NCBI GenBank assembly: GCA_947176065.1
Contig: CAMWPB010000008.1
Span: 18,586 to 82,585 of the forward strand
Source: an uncultured Lachnospiraceae bacterium
Lineage (GTDB): Bacteria; Bacillota; Clostridia; Lachnospirales; Lachnospiraceae
DNA: 64,000 nucleotides
Direction of reading: 5' to 3'
In this document: positions 44,175 through 53,670 of the stretch, piece by piece
How positions within the stretch are numbered: position 1 is the first letter of the stretch
Layout: each line of letters opens with the position of its first letter
The notes under the pieces: model-generated
Seen by the model: the letters and a program-made list of their open reading frames with translations, nothing else
Databases searched by the model: none
What the model was told of the DNA's origin: nothing
Translations under genes and position numbers: made by a program

Positions 44175-45323
44175 CTACTCTCCAAACTTAAGACTGATAT
44201 ATTCGTAGGTTTCTGCCTCCGCCGCCAATATTTCCTCCACGGACGGATTCTCCGCCACCCGGTGCGCCTCCATGGCCGCCTCAATCAGCTCCGGGATCTC
44301 CAAAAACCGGATCTTTTTATCCAAAAACAACGCCACCGCCCTCTCGTTCGCCGCATTGAATACGGTGGGCAGGGAACCGCCCCGTTCCGCCGCCCGGTAT
44401 GCCAGCGCAAGTCCCCGGAAGGTGTCCGTGTCGGGCTTCTCAAAGGTCAGACTTCCAAGTTTACATAAGTCTACCCGTCCGATCTCCATCGGCCGTCTGT
44501 CCGGGTAAAACAGGGCATACTGGATGGGCAGCTTCATATCCGGCACGCCCATCTGTCCCATAATGCCGCCGTCCGCGTACTGTACCGCCGAATGCAGAAT
44601 GCTCTGCGGGTGTACCACCACCTCAATCTGCGGGAGCGCCACGTCGAAGAGCCACTTTGCCTCCATCACCTCAAGCCCCTTGTTGCAGAGGGATGCGGAG
44701 TCGATGGTCACCTTCTTTCCCATGGACCAGTTGGGATGCTTTAGCGCGTCCTCCACCGTCATATCCGCAAGCTCCTCCCTTGATTTTCCCCGGAAAGGGC
44801 CGCCCGATGCCGTAAGCAGGATCTTCTCCACCCGCGCCCGGTTTTCCCCGTGCATCGACTGGAAGATCGCGCTGTGCTCGCTGTCCACAGGCAGAATCGA
44901 AACGCCTTTTCTCTCTGCCAGCGGCATAATGATATGTCCCGCCGTCACCAGCGTTTCCTTATTGGCAAGGGCAATATCCTTCCCCGCCTCAATTGCCGCG
45001 ATGGTAGGCCTGATACCGATCATTCCCACAATGCCCGTGACCAATACCTCCATCTCCTCCGCTGTGGACACCTCCAAAAGACCGTCCATGCCGCTCACAA
45101 TACGGACAGGCAGATCCTGCACCCTGGTCCGCAGCTCCGCCGCCGCCTTTTCCTCCTGGAGCGCGGCAATTTTCGGCTGAAATTCCCTGATCTGCGCCTC
45201 CAGAAGCGATACGTTGGAGCCTGCCGCCAGCGACACGACCTCCAAATCCTTTTCTTTTCTGACAATATCAAGTGTCTGTGTTCCAATGGAACCCGTAGAA
45301 CCCAGAATCCCTATTTTTTTCAT
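44175..45323 (-). CDS. dxr: 1-Deoxy-D-xylulose 5-phosphate reductoisomerase
   Basis: The second enzyme of the MEP isoprenoid pathway. It has the NADPH motif KIGILGSTGSIGTQTLDI, the metal site PVDSEHSAIFQ, LTASGGPF and KHPNWSMGKKVTIDSA. I chose the ATG at 45323; ATGs at 45329 and 45335 are close alternatives. About 382 residues. Together with ispG and uppS it shows active MEP-to-undecaprenyl synthesis. Confidence 0.96.
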   Translation of the reverse strand: MKKIGILGSTGSIGTQTLDIVRKEKDLEVVSLAAGSNVSLLEAQIREFQPKIAALQEEKAAAELRTRVQDLPVRIVSGMDGLLEVSTAEEMEVLVTGIVGMIGIRPTIAAIEAGKDIALANKETLVTAGHIIMPLAERKGVSILPVDSEHSAIFQSMHGENRARVEKILLTASGGPFRGKSREELADMTVEDALKHPNWSMGKKVTIDSASLCNKGLEVMEAKWLFDVALPQIEVVVHPQSILHSAVQYADGGIMGQMGVPDMKLPIQYALFYPDRRPMEIGRVDLCKLGSLTFEKPDTDTFRGLALAYRAAERGGSLPTVFNAANERAVALFLDKKIRFLEIPELIEAAMEAHRVAENPSVEEILAAEAETYEYISLKFGE

Positions 45324-45390
45324 TTTCATCCTCATCCCATTGTTTCCGTGCCGCCATGATTTCTCCGCTTTCCGTCTGCTCCGGCACTGC

Positions 45391-46242
45391 TTACCACGCC
45401 ATCCCTACCGACAGCACAACCCAGAAAAACACGATCGGCGCCGCCACGATCACGCTGTCAAACCGGTCCATGATCCCCCCGTGCCCCGGAATCAGCTTTC
45501 CGTAATCCTTAATGCCGTGATCCCGCTTAACTGCGGAAGCCGCCAGGTCGCCTACCATGGAGACGAGCGCGCCCACCGCGCCAAGAGCTGCCGCAACCGG
45601 CAGCGACAGCGTTATCATGGTATATTGGTTGATCACAAAGTGCGCATAAAGAGCGAAAAGAAGCGCCGCGCCAAGAATGCCTCCCACCGCCCCTTCAATG
45701 GATTTCTTCGGGCTTAATTTCGGCGTCATCTTATGTTTTCCGATCAGCACACCCACACAGTAGGCACAGGTGTCGCTCCCCCATGAGGCCAGAAACACAA
45801 ACCACACAAGATAGATGCCATCGTCGAACCCCTCCCGCAGCAAAAAGAGAAAGGACAGCATCACCGGCCCGTAGAGAAAAGAAAACATGGCCGACATGAT
45901 CTGGTTCGCATGGTATTTCGGAAAGGTAAATACGTACACGAACAGAAACGCCAGAAAAGCCGCCACAACCGCCATCATCATCGCCGGAAAGACAGTGCCG
46001 ATATCCCTCGCCAGCGCAAGACATATCACCGCATAGTATACAAGCGTCGTCACCAGCCCCACTATGACAGGGGCAGCCGGTTCCATTCCTTCTCCGCGCA
46101 CCTTACATGCTGCCGTCAGCTCCTGGTAGGCAATCACGGAAATGCCGAAAACCACTACTGCCAGAAGCGCACCGCCCGCAAGAAGCACTCCCAGCGCAAC
46201 CGCCACCAGCAGGATACCGCTCAGTAATCTTGTACGAAACAT
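45391..46242 (-). CDS. cdsA: Phosphatidate cytidylyltransferase
   Basis: It makes CDP-diacylglycerol for phospholipid synthesis. It has seven to eight membrane segments and the C-terminal signature SPKKSIEGAVGG followed by VKRDHGIKDYGKLIPGHGGIMDRFDS. The length is 283 residues. It lies between uppS (12 nt upstream) and dxr. Confidence 0.96.
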   Translation of the reverse strand: MFRTRLLSGILLVAVALGVLLAGGALLAVVVFGISVIAYQELTAACKVRGEGMEPAAPVIVGLVTTLVYYAVICLALARDIGTVFPAMMMAVVAAFLAFLFVYVFTFPKYHANQIMSAMFSFLYGPVMLSFLFLLREGFDDGIYLVWFVFLASWGSDTCAYCVGVLIGKHKMTPKLSPKKSIEGAVGGILGAALLFALYAHFVINQYTMITLSLPVAAALGAVGALVSMVGDLAASAVKRDHGIKDYGKLIPGHGGIMDRFDSVIVAAPIVFFWVVLSVGMAW

Positions 46243-46254
46243 ACAGACGCCCTC

Positions 46255-46983
46255 CTATTCCCTGACCAGACCGTAGCGTCTGTCCCTCTTATTATATGCC
46301 GCCACCGCCTTTTCCAATTCTTCTTTTGAAAAATCAGGCCAGGCTATGGGCGTAAAATAAAATTCCGTGTAAGCAAGCTGCCAGAGCAGGAAATTGGAAA
46401 TCCGCTGCTCGCCGCAGGTGCGGATCAGAAGATCCGGATCCGGGATGCCCGCCGTGTCAAGCGCATTCCCTATCTGCTCCGGCGTGATCTCCTCCGGCGC
46501 AAGCGTCCCTTCCTTCACCTGTACGGCCAGCTTTCTCACGGCACGGACAATCTCGTCCCTGCCGCCGTAATTGATGGCAATCTGAAAATGCAGCCCCGTA
46601 TTGTCCTTCGTGGCTTCCTCCAGCTCCCCGATCCGCTTTCTGATATCCTCATCCAGCCGCGTTTTGTCCCCTATCACACGGACACACATGTTATTTTTAG
46701 CCGCCGTCTTCAGACAGGTCTTCATGTAGTTCCGAAGAAGCCCCATCAGGGCGTCCACCTCGTCCGACGGCCTGTCCCAGTTCTCCGTGCTGAAAGCGTA
46801 CACCGTCAGGTACTGAATCCCCATGCGGTAAGCCTCCTCGCAGATTACCTCCACCGTTTTCGCTCCCTGCACATGCCCGTAATTGCGGGGCATTCCCTTG
46901 CTTTTCGCCCATCTGCCGTTGCCGTCCAATATGATCGCGACATGCTGTGGAACCCTTTTCTCCTCTGCCCTCGTATCACCCAT
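46255..46983 (-). CDS. uppS: Isoprenyl transferase (undecaprenyl diphosphate synthase)
   Basis: A cis-prenyltransferase making the carrier lipid for wall synthesis. It has the pyrophosphate motif HVAIILDGNGRWAKSKGMPRNYGH, AFSTENWDRP, and the C-terminal PDLLIRTCGEQRISNFLLWQLAYTEFYF. The length is 242 residues. The ATG follows GGCGGAGGATAAC. A hairpin in the 134-nt gap separates it from frr. Confidence 0.97.
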   Translation of the reverse strand: MGDTRAEEKRVPQHVAIILDGNGRWAKSKGMPRNYGHVQGAKTVEVICEEAYRMGIQYLTVYAFSTENWDRPSDEVDALMGLLRNYMKTCLKTAAKNNMCVRVIGDKTRLDEDIRKRIGELEEATKDNTGLHFQIAINYGGRDEIVRAVRKLAVQVKEGTLAPEEITPEQIGNALDTAGIPDPDLLIRTCGEQRISNFLLWQLAYTEFYFTPIAWPDFSKEELEKAVAAYNKRDRRYGLVRE

Positions 46984-47046
46984 GTTATCCTCCGCCCTCC
47001 TGTCCCGGTCCGCCTCACATCATATTATGTAAACGGCTAAACGGAA

Positions 47047-47079
47047 AGGGGCAACAGAATGACCATTCTGTAAACCCCT
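47047..47079 (-). promoter_or_regulatory. Hairpin between frr and uppS
   Basis: On the minus strand AGGGGTTTACAGAATG pairs with CATTCTGTTGCCCCT around a two-base loop, with a small internal mismatch, and is followed by TTCCGTTT. It could be a weak terminator or a processing site between ribosome-recycling and lipid genes. Confidence 0.5.
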
Positions 47080-47117
47080 TCTTTCACTCTCCATAACAAA
47101 TGAGTCTGGCTCAATTG

Positions 47118-47669
47118 TCATACAGTCAGAATTTCTTTTGACTTCTCCTCCACCAGCTTATCCACTTCTTTGATAAACTTGTCTGTCAGCTTCTGCAGCT
47201 TGTCTTCCAACTCCTTGATCTCGTCCTCGGAAACCTCGGTTTTCGCCAGCTTTTTCAGCGCGTCATTGCCGTCGCGTCTGGTATTGCGGATCGCCACCTT
47301 ATTCTCCTCGCCCCGCTTCTTGATATCCTTCACCAGCTCTTTACGGCGTTCCTCAGTAAGCTCCGGGAATACCAGCCGGATCAGGGAACCGTCGTTGGTG
47401 GGTGTGATTCCCACATCTGACGCCATGATCGCCTTCTCAATCTCTTTGATCAGGCTCTTTTCCCACGGTGCAATCTGCAAAATCCGCGCCTCGGGTACCG
47501 TGATATTGCCCACCTGCTGAATCGGTGTGGGCGTCCCGTAATAGTCCACCTTAATCTTATCGAGGACATGGGGATTGGCGCGTCCCGCACGGATCGTTCC
47601 CAGATCATTTACCAGAAAATCATAAGACTTCTGCATCTTTTCCTCATAAGGCTTCAGCCTCTCATCCAT
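47118..47669 (-). CDS. frr: Ribosome-recycling factor
   Basis: It splits the post-termination ribosome together with EF-G. The 183 residues match the family (LGTIRAGRANPHVLDKIKVDYYGTPTPIQQV, RKELVKDIKKRGEENKVAIRNTRRD). The ATG follows GGGAGGATTACAGT. It lies 20 nt after pyrH. Confidence 0.97.
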   Translation of the reverse strand: MDERLKPYEEKMQKSYDFLVNDLGTIRAGRANPHVLDKIKVDYYGTPTPIQQVGNITVPEARILQIAPWEKSLIKEIEKAIMASDVGITPTNDGSLIRLVFPELTEERRKELVKDIKKRGEENKVAIRNTRRDGNDALKKLAKTEVSEDEIKELEDKLQKLTDKFIKEVDKLVEEKSKEILTV

Positions 47670-47689
47670 ACTGTAATCCTCCCAATATA

Positions 47690-48385
47690 TTATACGGTCA
47701 CCTTAGTGCCGTTAAACTTACCCTTCACGGTGTTGACAATGCTGTTCTCCTCATTCAGCCCGAACACCCACATGGGCATTTTATTATCCCGGGCCAGAAT
47801 GGAAGCCGTCATATCCACCACCTGCAGATTTTTGGTGATCACCTCGTCAATCGAGACTTCATCGTATTTCCTGGCATCCGGGTTACTCCGCGGATCGTCG
47901 TCATAGACGCCGTCCACCGCTTTCGCCAAAAGGATTACATCCGCATCCACCTCAACAGCGCGGAGCACTACTCCCGTATCGGTGGAAAAGTAAGGATGTC
48001 CCGTACCGCCCGCAAAAAAGACCACCATATTTCTTGCAAAATATTTATTCGCCCTGTCCTTGGAGAAAAGTTTCGTAAAGGAACCGCACTCAAAGGGCGT
48101 CAGTACCGACGTCAGCATACCTACTGAGCGAAATATCTCCGACACATAAATACAATTCATAATCGTAGCCAGCATCCCGATCTGATCCGCTTTCGTCCTG
48201 TCGATATTCTCGCTGGAACGGCCACGCCAGAAATTGCCCCCTCCGATGACGATGCCCACCTGAATGCCGTCGTCCACAAGCTGTTTCACCTGCATGGCAA
48301 CGCCCCTCACCGTCTCCTCGTCAAAACCCGTTTTTTTCTCGCCCGCAAGGGCCTCTCCGCTTAACTTCAAGAGTATCCGCTTCAT
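47690..48385 (-). CDS. pyrH: UMP kinase
   Basis: A hexameric UMP kinase of the amino-acid-kinase fold. It has RILLKLSGEALAG, IVIGGGNFWRGR and TDTGVVLRAVEVDADVILLAKAVDGVYDDDPR. The length is 231 residues. It stands before frr, as in most bacteria. Confidence 0.97.
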   Translation of the reverse strand: MKRILLKLSGEALAGEKKTGFDEETVRGVAMQVKQLVDDGIQVGIVIGGGNFWRGRSSENIDRTKADQIGMLATIMNCIYVSEIFRSVGMLTSVLTPFECGSFTKLFSKDRANKYFARNMVVFFAGGTGHPYFSTDTGVVLRAVEVDADVILLAKAVDGVYDDDPRSNPDARKYDEVSIDEVITKNLQVVDMTASILARDNKMPMWVFGLNEENSIVNTVKGKFNGTKVTV

Positions 48386-48415
48386 ATTATACCGTTCTCC
48401 CCTGTGTGGCCGGAT

Positions 48416-49372
48416 TTATTTTTTCTTTTTGAACTCCTCAAAGAAGGAGGTAGGATTCACATCCGCATAGCACTGGGAGCACATACCCTCGATAACCGCA
48501 CCGTTGTTGATCTGCACGGACTTAGACTTGATATTGCCCATCACGATCGCCGTGGTATCCAGAATAACCGGGCCCTGTACATCGATATCGCCCTTGACAG
48601 CTCCCGCCACTACCGCGCTGGTAGCCGTGATATTGCCGATCACCACAGAGCTCTGGCCGATCTTCACGCTGCCCAGACTGTTCACCTCGCCGGAAATCTT
48701 CGCGCCCTCGGCATAAATCTCAGCCGCTTTGGAATTACCCTGAATCGTACCCGTGATATTCAGCTTGCCCAAGATGTCAAGGTTACCGTTTACGGTACCG
48801 ATCAGCTCCATGGAGCCCTCCGATACAATATCACCCGTTATCGTCATACCCTCCGTCACGACTGCCGTCTCGTCAACTGCCACACGATTTGCCTGTACTT
48901 CCATAGTCTTTCCCTTTCCTCCACTGGTCTCATCTTTTTCTTCCACAGGCGTTTCCGCCTCTGTTAAAATTTCTTCTTCCATTACAGGTTCTGCCTCCTC
49001 TTCTTCTATTACGGCCTCCTCAACGGCCGGTTCTTCTTCTGCCGCCATCGGCTCTTCCGCAGCCGCCTCTTCTATGATCGGTTCCGGCTCCAGAACCTCT
49101 TCCTCTAAAGGTTCCCCGACAAGCGCATCCTCTGCCTCCGGCACGGCCTGAGGCTCGGGCATTCCCAACTCCTCTATTTTATCCAGCATCCCGCTCAAAT
49201 CCAGGGATTCGAGCGTTTCATCTGTAGAGGGCGTCTCTGGCGCCGCAGCATCCGCAGATGCCTGCTCCCCAGCCTGTCCCTCCGCTGCCAGTGCCGCTTC
49301 CAGCTCTTCTTCCGGCATCAGCTCGTTGACCGCCTGGGATAAGTCGTCCTTCAAATCCGAAAAAAATCCCAT
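48416..49372 (-). CDS. Bactofilin with a long acidic N-terminal region
   Basis: A cytoskeletal beta-helix protein. Residues ~1-150 are a disordered acidic stretch with many Glu and Ala (EEEVLEPEPIIEEAAAEEP). Residues ~165-290 are the bactofilin core with regular 17-18-residue beta-solenoid repeats (ITGDIVSEGSMELIGTVNGNLDILGKLN; VNSLGSVKIGQSSVVIGNI). The C-terminus carries a CSQC pair (near residue 299) and a Lys tail. Bactofilins position wall enzymes and set cell shape. It lies between the deacetylase and pyrH. Confidence 0.9.
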   Translation of the reverse strand: MGFFSDLKDDLSQAVNELMPEEELEAALAAEGQAGEQASADAAAPETPSTDETLESLDLSGMLDKIEELGMPEPQAVPEAEDALVGEPLEEEVLEPEPIIEEAAAEEPMAAEEEPAVEEAVIEEEEAEPVMEEEILTEAETPVEEKDETSGGKGKTMEVQANRVAVDETAVVTEGMTITGDIVSEGSMELIGTVNGNLDILGKLNITGTIQGNSKAAEIYAEGAKISGEVNSLGSVKIGQSSVVIGNITATSAVVAGAVKGDIDVQGPVILDTTAIVMGNIKSKSVQINNGAVIEGMCSQCYADVNPTSFFEEFKKKK

Positions 49373-49390
49373 TCCCTAATCCTCCATTCT

Positions 49391-50308
49391 TTAATCATTG
49401 CTTATATGATGAATCGCCTCCGTATCATCTGTGATCGGAACGATCTTCGTATCCTCCATCGCCTGGATCTGCTCAATCAGCTTCGGAAGCGCCTCCACCG
49501 TCGAATCCTTATCGGACGCATCGTGCAGCAGGATGATTGCCTCCCGGAATTCTCCCAGCCTGGCCGTCGAATTTCTGACAATGGCCTCCGGCGAAATATA
49601 AGCTGATGAAGCGTCCCCCGAAGAGACATTCCAGTCAAAATAACTCATGTCCTGCTCTTCCAGATAACCAATCAGCTCATGCATGTCCACCCTGCTCACC
49701 GTGTTGCTGCTGCCTCCCGGAAATCTGCAATACCTGCACCAGACGCCCGTCGTATCATAGAGAAACTCCTGCAGCTTCGTAAGATCCTCCACGAAACTTT
49801 CTTTTGACTGATAAATCTCATTATATTTGTGGCTGTAGGAATGCATCGCCAGCGTATGCCCTTCCTCCACAATCCTTTTATATAACGGCTGATATCTTTC
49901 TTCCTCTTTCCCGACCACAAAAAAAGTCGCCTTCACATCATACTCTGCCAGAATATCCAGTATCTCTCCGGTATTGCTGCTTGGCCCGTCGTCAAAAGTA
50001 AGGTACACCTTTCTGATTCCGTCCTCCGTATCGGAAACCGCGCCGTCCGCATCGGGCACATCGCGCCGGAACTCATTTACACCGGAGGCCGTATACAGTT
50101 CTCCGCTCTGCCCCTCTGCATCGGAGGCCTGTCCCATCGCCATCGCGGGGGCCGCCTGCTCACGAAGCGCGCGCAGTTCCCGTTTGGCCTCGTAGAGGTT
50201 CACGCCCAGAACCACACAAAGAATCAGCAGAATCAGTATCGTGGAAAGCGGAATAATAACGAGCAGCCGCTTCATCAACTGAAAATGTGCATCCTGTTCC
50301 GCATCCAT
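49391..50308 (-). CDS. Membrane-anchored polysaccharide deacetylase
   Basis: A NodB-type carbohydrate esterase 4 protein. It has one N-terminal membrane segment (LLVIIPLSTILILLILCVVLGV), a short linker and the catalytic domain from ~residue 105: VYLTFDDGPSSNTGEIL with the catalytic and metal Asp, HSYSHKYN with the two metal His, and RFPGGSSN. It may deacetylate peptidoglycan. I chose the ATG at 50308 because AAAGGAG lies 9 nt upstream. Next to bactofilin, which suggests a shape or wall link. Confidence 0.9.
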   Translation of the reverse strand: MDAEQDAHFQLMKRLLVIIPLSTILILLILCVVLGVNLYEAKRELRALREQAAPAMAMGQASDAEGQSGELYTASGVNEFRRDVPDADGAVSDTEDGIRKVYLTFDDGPSSNTGEILDILAEYDVKATFFVVGKEEERYQPLYKRIVEEGHTLAMHSYSHKYNEIYQSKESFVEDLTKLQEFLYDTTGVWCRYCRFPGGSSNTVSRVDMHELIGYLEEQDMSYFDWNVSSGDASSAYISPEAIVRNSTARLGEFREAIILLHDASDKDSTVEALPKLIEQIQAMEDTKIVPITDDTEAIHHISND

Positions 50309-50455
50309 CTTCATCGGCTCCTTTGTATCTCTCTTATCCCACATTCTCTTATACTATATCACATTTGAGGGATAACGAAAAGAAATTTTGTAAAAAAAGA
50401 CACAAGAAAATTTCGCCAGCCTTCCGCCGCTCCGCATCCTCCAATGTCAGACGCG

Positions 50456-50484
50456 TTGACATGACACACGATTTACATTAGAAT
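50456..50484 (+). promoter_or_regulatory. Promoter of thiN
   Basis: A perfect TTGACA (50456-50461) and TAGAAT (50479-50484) are 17 nt apart, 44 nt before the start codon. Confidence 0.75.
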
Positions 50485-50528
50485 ATGGAAAGTAAAACAG
50501 CCGGAAATTTTGTGGAGGAGGAGCGCAT

Positions 50529-51152
50529 ATGAGACGATGTGTCGTGATCGGCGGGGCGGATATCGGACGGTATGACCGCATCCGCTCCCGTCTGCGGGAG
50601 AACGATTTCTATATCTGCTGTGACAGCGGCTTAAAACACAGGGAGGAGCTTGGGATTACGCCCGACCTGATTGTGGGAGACTTTGATTCCCATGAAAACC
50701 CGCATTTGGAGACAGAGACGATCACCCTTCCCTGTGAAAAGGATGACACGGACACCGTTTTTGCCGTAAAAGAGGCGCTGACCCGCGGTTTTCAGGAGTT
50801 TCTGCTGGTGGGTGTCATCGGCGGGCGTCTGGATCACACCCTTGGAAACGTTTCTCTGCTGCTGATGCTGGACACCCGGGGAAAAGCTGCGGCGGCGGTA
50901 GACGATTACTCGGAAATGGAGATCGTCTCCAGTCGTCCTGTACAGATCAGCGACCGGTACGCCTTCTTTTCTCTTTTGAATATCTCGGGAACCGCACAGG
51001 GAATTGCCATCAAAAATGCCAAGTATCCGCTGTGTGATGCGGAAATCACCTGCGAGTATCAGTATGGTATCAGCAACGAGGTGCTTCCCGGCCAGACAGC
51101 CGTGGTGTCGGTGGAAAGCGGCCGGCTGCTGCTGATTAAGGTGTGGCCCTGA
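50529..51152 (+). CDS. thiN: Thiamine pyrophosphokinase
   Basis: It converts thiamine to thiamine diphosphate. The 207-residue protein has CCDSGLKHREELGITPDLIVGDFDS, PCEKDDTDTVFAVKEAL, VGVIGGRLDHTLGN and the C-terminal binding domain (ISNEVLPGQTAVVSVESGRLLLIKVWP). The ribosome binding site is GGAGGAGGAG. No thiamine riboswitch was noticed in the leader. Confidence 0.95.
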   Translation: MRRCVVIGGADIGRYDRIRSRLRENDFYICCDSGLKHREELGITPDLIVGDFDSHENPHLETETITLPCEKDDTDTVFAVKEALTRGFQEFLLVGVIGGRLDHTLGNVSLLLMLDTRGKAAAAVDDYSEMEIVSSRPVQISDRYAFFSLLNISGTAQGIAIKNAKYPLCDAEITCEYQYGISNEVLPGQTAVVSVESGRLLLIKVWP

Positions 51153-51201
51153 TTCTCCCAAGCGCCGCCATCAAAAATTTGTCGGGCTTTATCCCGCGCT
51201 T

Positions 51202-51259
51202 TTATATACGAAACAGTACCGGGCCTGGAAAACCAGACCCGGTACTGTTTCGTATATAA
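51202..51259. terminator. 22-bp perfect palindrome between convergent genes
   Basis: The arms 51202-51223 and 51238-51259 are exact reverse complements (core ACGAAACAGTACCGGG), with a 14-nt loop that can itself form CTGG/CCAG. It lies between thiN (+) and the sugar-binding protein gene (-), so it may end both transcripts; there is no clean T-run on either side. Confidence 0.65.
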
Positions 51260-51275
51260 TGAATCAAAAGAAATA

Positions 51276-52442
51276 TTAATCTGTCAGCAGAGCCAGTCTG
51301 TCAGGATCATCTGCAAACACTTCTTTTGCATTATCCTTTGTCACAACGACAGGAGGCAGTTCGTAAACAGGAACATCAATTACGCCATTGTTTGCCGTCA
51401 CATCGGTTGCCGGCATCCCGTTACCGCCTAACAGGCTGTCAATAATAGAAATCGTCTCCCCAACAAGCGCATTGGTCGGTTTTGCAACGGTGGAATACTG
51501 TCTGCCGGACCATACCCACTCAACAGATTCGTTTTCCGCATCCAGTCCCGATACGACAGGAATCGGCTGTCCCGCATTCTCACAGGATGTAATGATCGCA
51601 CGGGCAATACCATCGTTCGGTGAAAGAACACCGTCAATCTCAATGTCTGAATAATTGCCCGCAAGAATGGCATCCATACGCGACTGCGCTTTAGAGTTAT
51701 CCCAGTCCACTGTCGCACACTGTGTAAAATCTGTCTGCCCCGATACAACAACCAGAGTTCCGTCATCAATGAGCGGCTGGAGCACTGACATTGCGCCTGT
51801 GAAGAAATTCGGTGCATTCGGATCAGCCGGGCCGCCGCCAAAAAGTTCAATGTTGTAAGGAGCCTCGCCTTTCAGTTCCTCTAACCCCTGCAGGAGGGCC
51901 TGTGCCTGTAACTCTCCTGTTTTCACACTGCCAAACTGTACTACGCCGTCAACACCTGTGGTATTCTCCAGCAGTCTGTCATATCCGATTACGTATACGC
52001 CGGCATCTTTAGCCTTCTCCAGCACCGAGCCGAGCTGGGAACCGTCAACAGGACCGACAACGATAACCTGTGCGCCGTTCTCAATCATGGACTCGATCTG
52101 TTGCTGCTGCTGCGGCACTTTCTGGTCAGCGGCCTGAATAATCGCTTCATAACCCGCAGCCTCAAGCTGTTCTTTAAACATCACTTCCGCCTCTGCCCAG
52201 TTCTGTGTTCCAAGCCACGGCAGCGCCACACCAACAATACCGCCGCCTGCGGACGGAGCCCCGGCAGCCTCTTCCGTTTCCGCATCCCCCGTACTTTCGG
52301 GTTCAGCAGTCTCCTCCACAGCCGCAGGTGTGTCAGCCGTCTGCACGGCCTCTTCCCTTCCCCTGCCTCCTCCGCAGCCGGTCAGCATGGCCGCCGCGAG
52401 AGCTGCCGTCATGAAAAGTGATAATGCCCTTTTTGCTTTCAT
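51276..52442 (-). CDS. Sugar ABC transporter substrate-binding lipoprotein
   Basis: A type-I periplasmic binding protein of 388 residues. The lipoprotein signal has the lipobox LTGC, then an acidic linker (~residues 30-70) and the PBP1 fold (VGVALPWLGTQNWAEAEVMFKEQLEAAGYE; IVVGPVDGSQLGSVLEKAKDAGVYVIGYDRLL). It most resembles xylose-type (XylF) and multiple-sugar-binding (ChvE-like) proteins; ligand is inferred. The ATG at 52442 follows AGGAGGAAA. It is last in the ATPase-permease-binding-protein operon. Confidence 0.9.
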   Translation of the reverse strand: MKAKRALSLFMTAALAAAMLTGCGGGRGREEAVQTADTPAAVEETAEPESTGDAETEEAAGAPSAGGGIVGVALPWLGTQNWAEAEVMFKEQLEAAGYEAIIQAADQKVPQQQQQIESMIENGAQVIVVGPVDGSQLGSVLEKAKDAGVYVIGYDRLLENTTGVDGVVQFGSVKTGELQAQALLQGLEELKGEAPYNIELFGGGPADPNAPNFFTGAMSVLQPLIDDGTLVVVSGQTDFTQCATVDWDNSKAQSRMDAILAGNYSDIEIDGVLSPNDGIARAIITSCENAGQPIPVVSGLDAENESVEWVWSGRQYSTVAKPTNALVGETISIIDSLLGGNGMPATDVTANNGVIDVPVYELPPVVVTKDNAKEVFADDPDRLALLTD

Positions 52443-52485
52443 AAATTCATTTCCTCCTACTTTTTTGTTTTTGAATTTCAGGATT

Positions 52486-53661
52486 TTACCCTCTGTTTTT
52501 CTTGTTATATACATCAAAGGCTACAGCCGCTAAAAGCACAAAGCCCTTTATAACCTGTGTTTTGTCTGCCCCGACACCCATAAGCATAAGCCCGTTGTTC
52601 AAAACCGCCATCACCAGGCCGCCGACCATCGTTGCAATGACTGTTCCAACACCGCCCGATACAGCCGCACCGCCGATGAATACGGATGCGATGGCATCCA
52701 TCTCCCATGAAGTTCCGTCCGCCGGCCCGGCCGCTGTCGAACGCCCCACAAACAATATGCCCGCCACGGCTGCCAGAACCGACATGTTAAGCATTGTGAG
52801 AAAATATGTTCTTTTTACATTTACGCCGGAAAGCTCTGCCGCCGACTTATTTCCTCCTACCGCATAGACATGACGTCCGAAGGATGTTCTTTCCGTAATC
52901 AGATAATACAGGATGATCAGTATCACCAGAATCAGCCCGGGAATCGGAAAGCTTGTACCCTCCCTTCCGCTTCCGAAAAGCCATGTCGCATATCCGATTA
53001 CAACCGCCACAATCCCGATGCGGACTGCAAACGGCCAGAAGGCCTCTTTCTTTCCGGTAACATCCCCCGAATGGTTAAACTTCTTCACCTGGGCAGCTAC
53101 ATACACAGCTATTGCAATTATTCCAAGCAATAAAGTTGAGTTATTCATCCCGGTAAAAGCAGGTCCCCATTCAGGAAGATAACCGGCACCAAACCATTTC
53201 AGCTCTGAGGGAACAGGAACTGAAATTGAGTTTGATATCCAAATAACACCGCCTCTGAATATCATCATACCGCCAAGGGTTGTGATGAATCCCGGAATGC
53301 CCAGCCTCGATAAGAAAAATCCCTGCCATGCCCCGGCTATCACGCCGATTACCAGCGCAACCAGAATTGCAACGTACCACGGCAGATTAAACTGGCGGGC
53401 GGTTATCGCCATTACCATGGAAGCAAAGCCTGCAACCGAACCCACCGACAGATCGATCTGTCCGATTACAATTACCATGAGCATTCCTAAAGCCAAAACC
53501 AATACATAAGCATTTCCTGATATTAAATTTTGAAAATTCGAGGAAGTAACCATCTTACCTCCCGATGCAATATTGAAAATTATAATGAGCGCTGCCAGGG
53601 CAACTACCATCGTATATTGACGAAGATCTTCGCCCAACACCTTTTTAATATATTTCATCAT
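52486..53661 (-). CDS. Sugar ABC transporter permease (RbsC/XylH type)
   Basis: A 391-residue permease with about ten hydrophobic segments. It has the GQIDLSVGSVAGFASM segment, AVGGNKSAAELSGVNVKR with the EAA-like coupling loop, and the C-terminal GGAAVSGGVGTVIATMVGGLVMAVL. The length and the extra central segment fit the xylose-type (XylH/GguB) branch rather than ribose. It lies 9 nt after the ATPase gene. Confidence 0.92.
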   Translation of the reverse strand: MMKYIKKVLGEDLRQYTMVVALAALIIIFNIASGGKMVTSSNFQNLISGNAYVLVLALGMLMVIVIGQIDLSVGSVAGFASMVMAITARQFNLPWYVAILVALVIGVIAGAWQGFFLSRLGIPGFITTLGGMMIFRGGVIWISNSISVPVPSELKWFGAGYLPEWGPAFTGMNNSTLLLGIIAIAVYVAAQVKKFNHSGDVTGKKEAFWPFAVRIGIVAVVIGYATWLFGSGREGTSFPIPGLILVILIILYYLITERTSFGRHVYAVGGNKSAAELSGVNVKRTYFLTMLNMSVLAAVAGILFVGRSTAAGPADGTSWEMDAIASVFIGGAAVSGGVGTVIATMVGGLVMAVLNNGLMLMGVGADKTQVIKGFVLLAAVAFDVYNKKNRG

Positions 53662-53670
53662 CGTCTCCTC

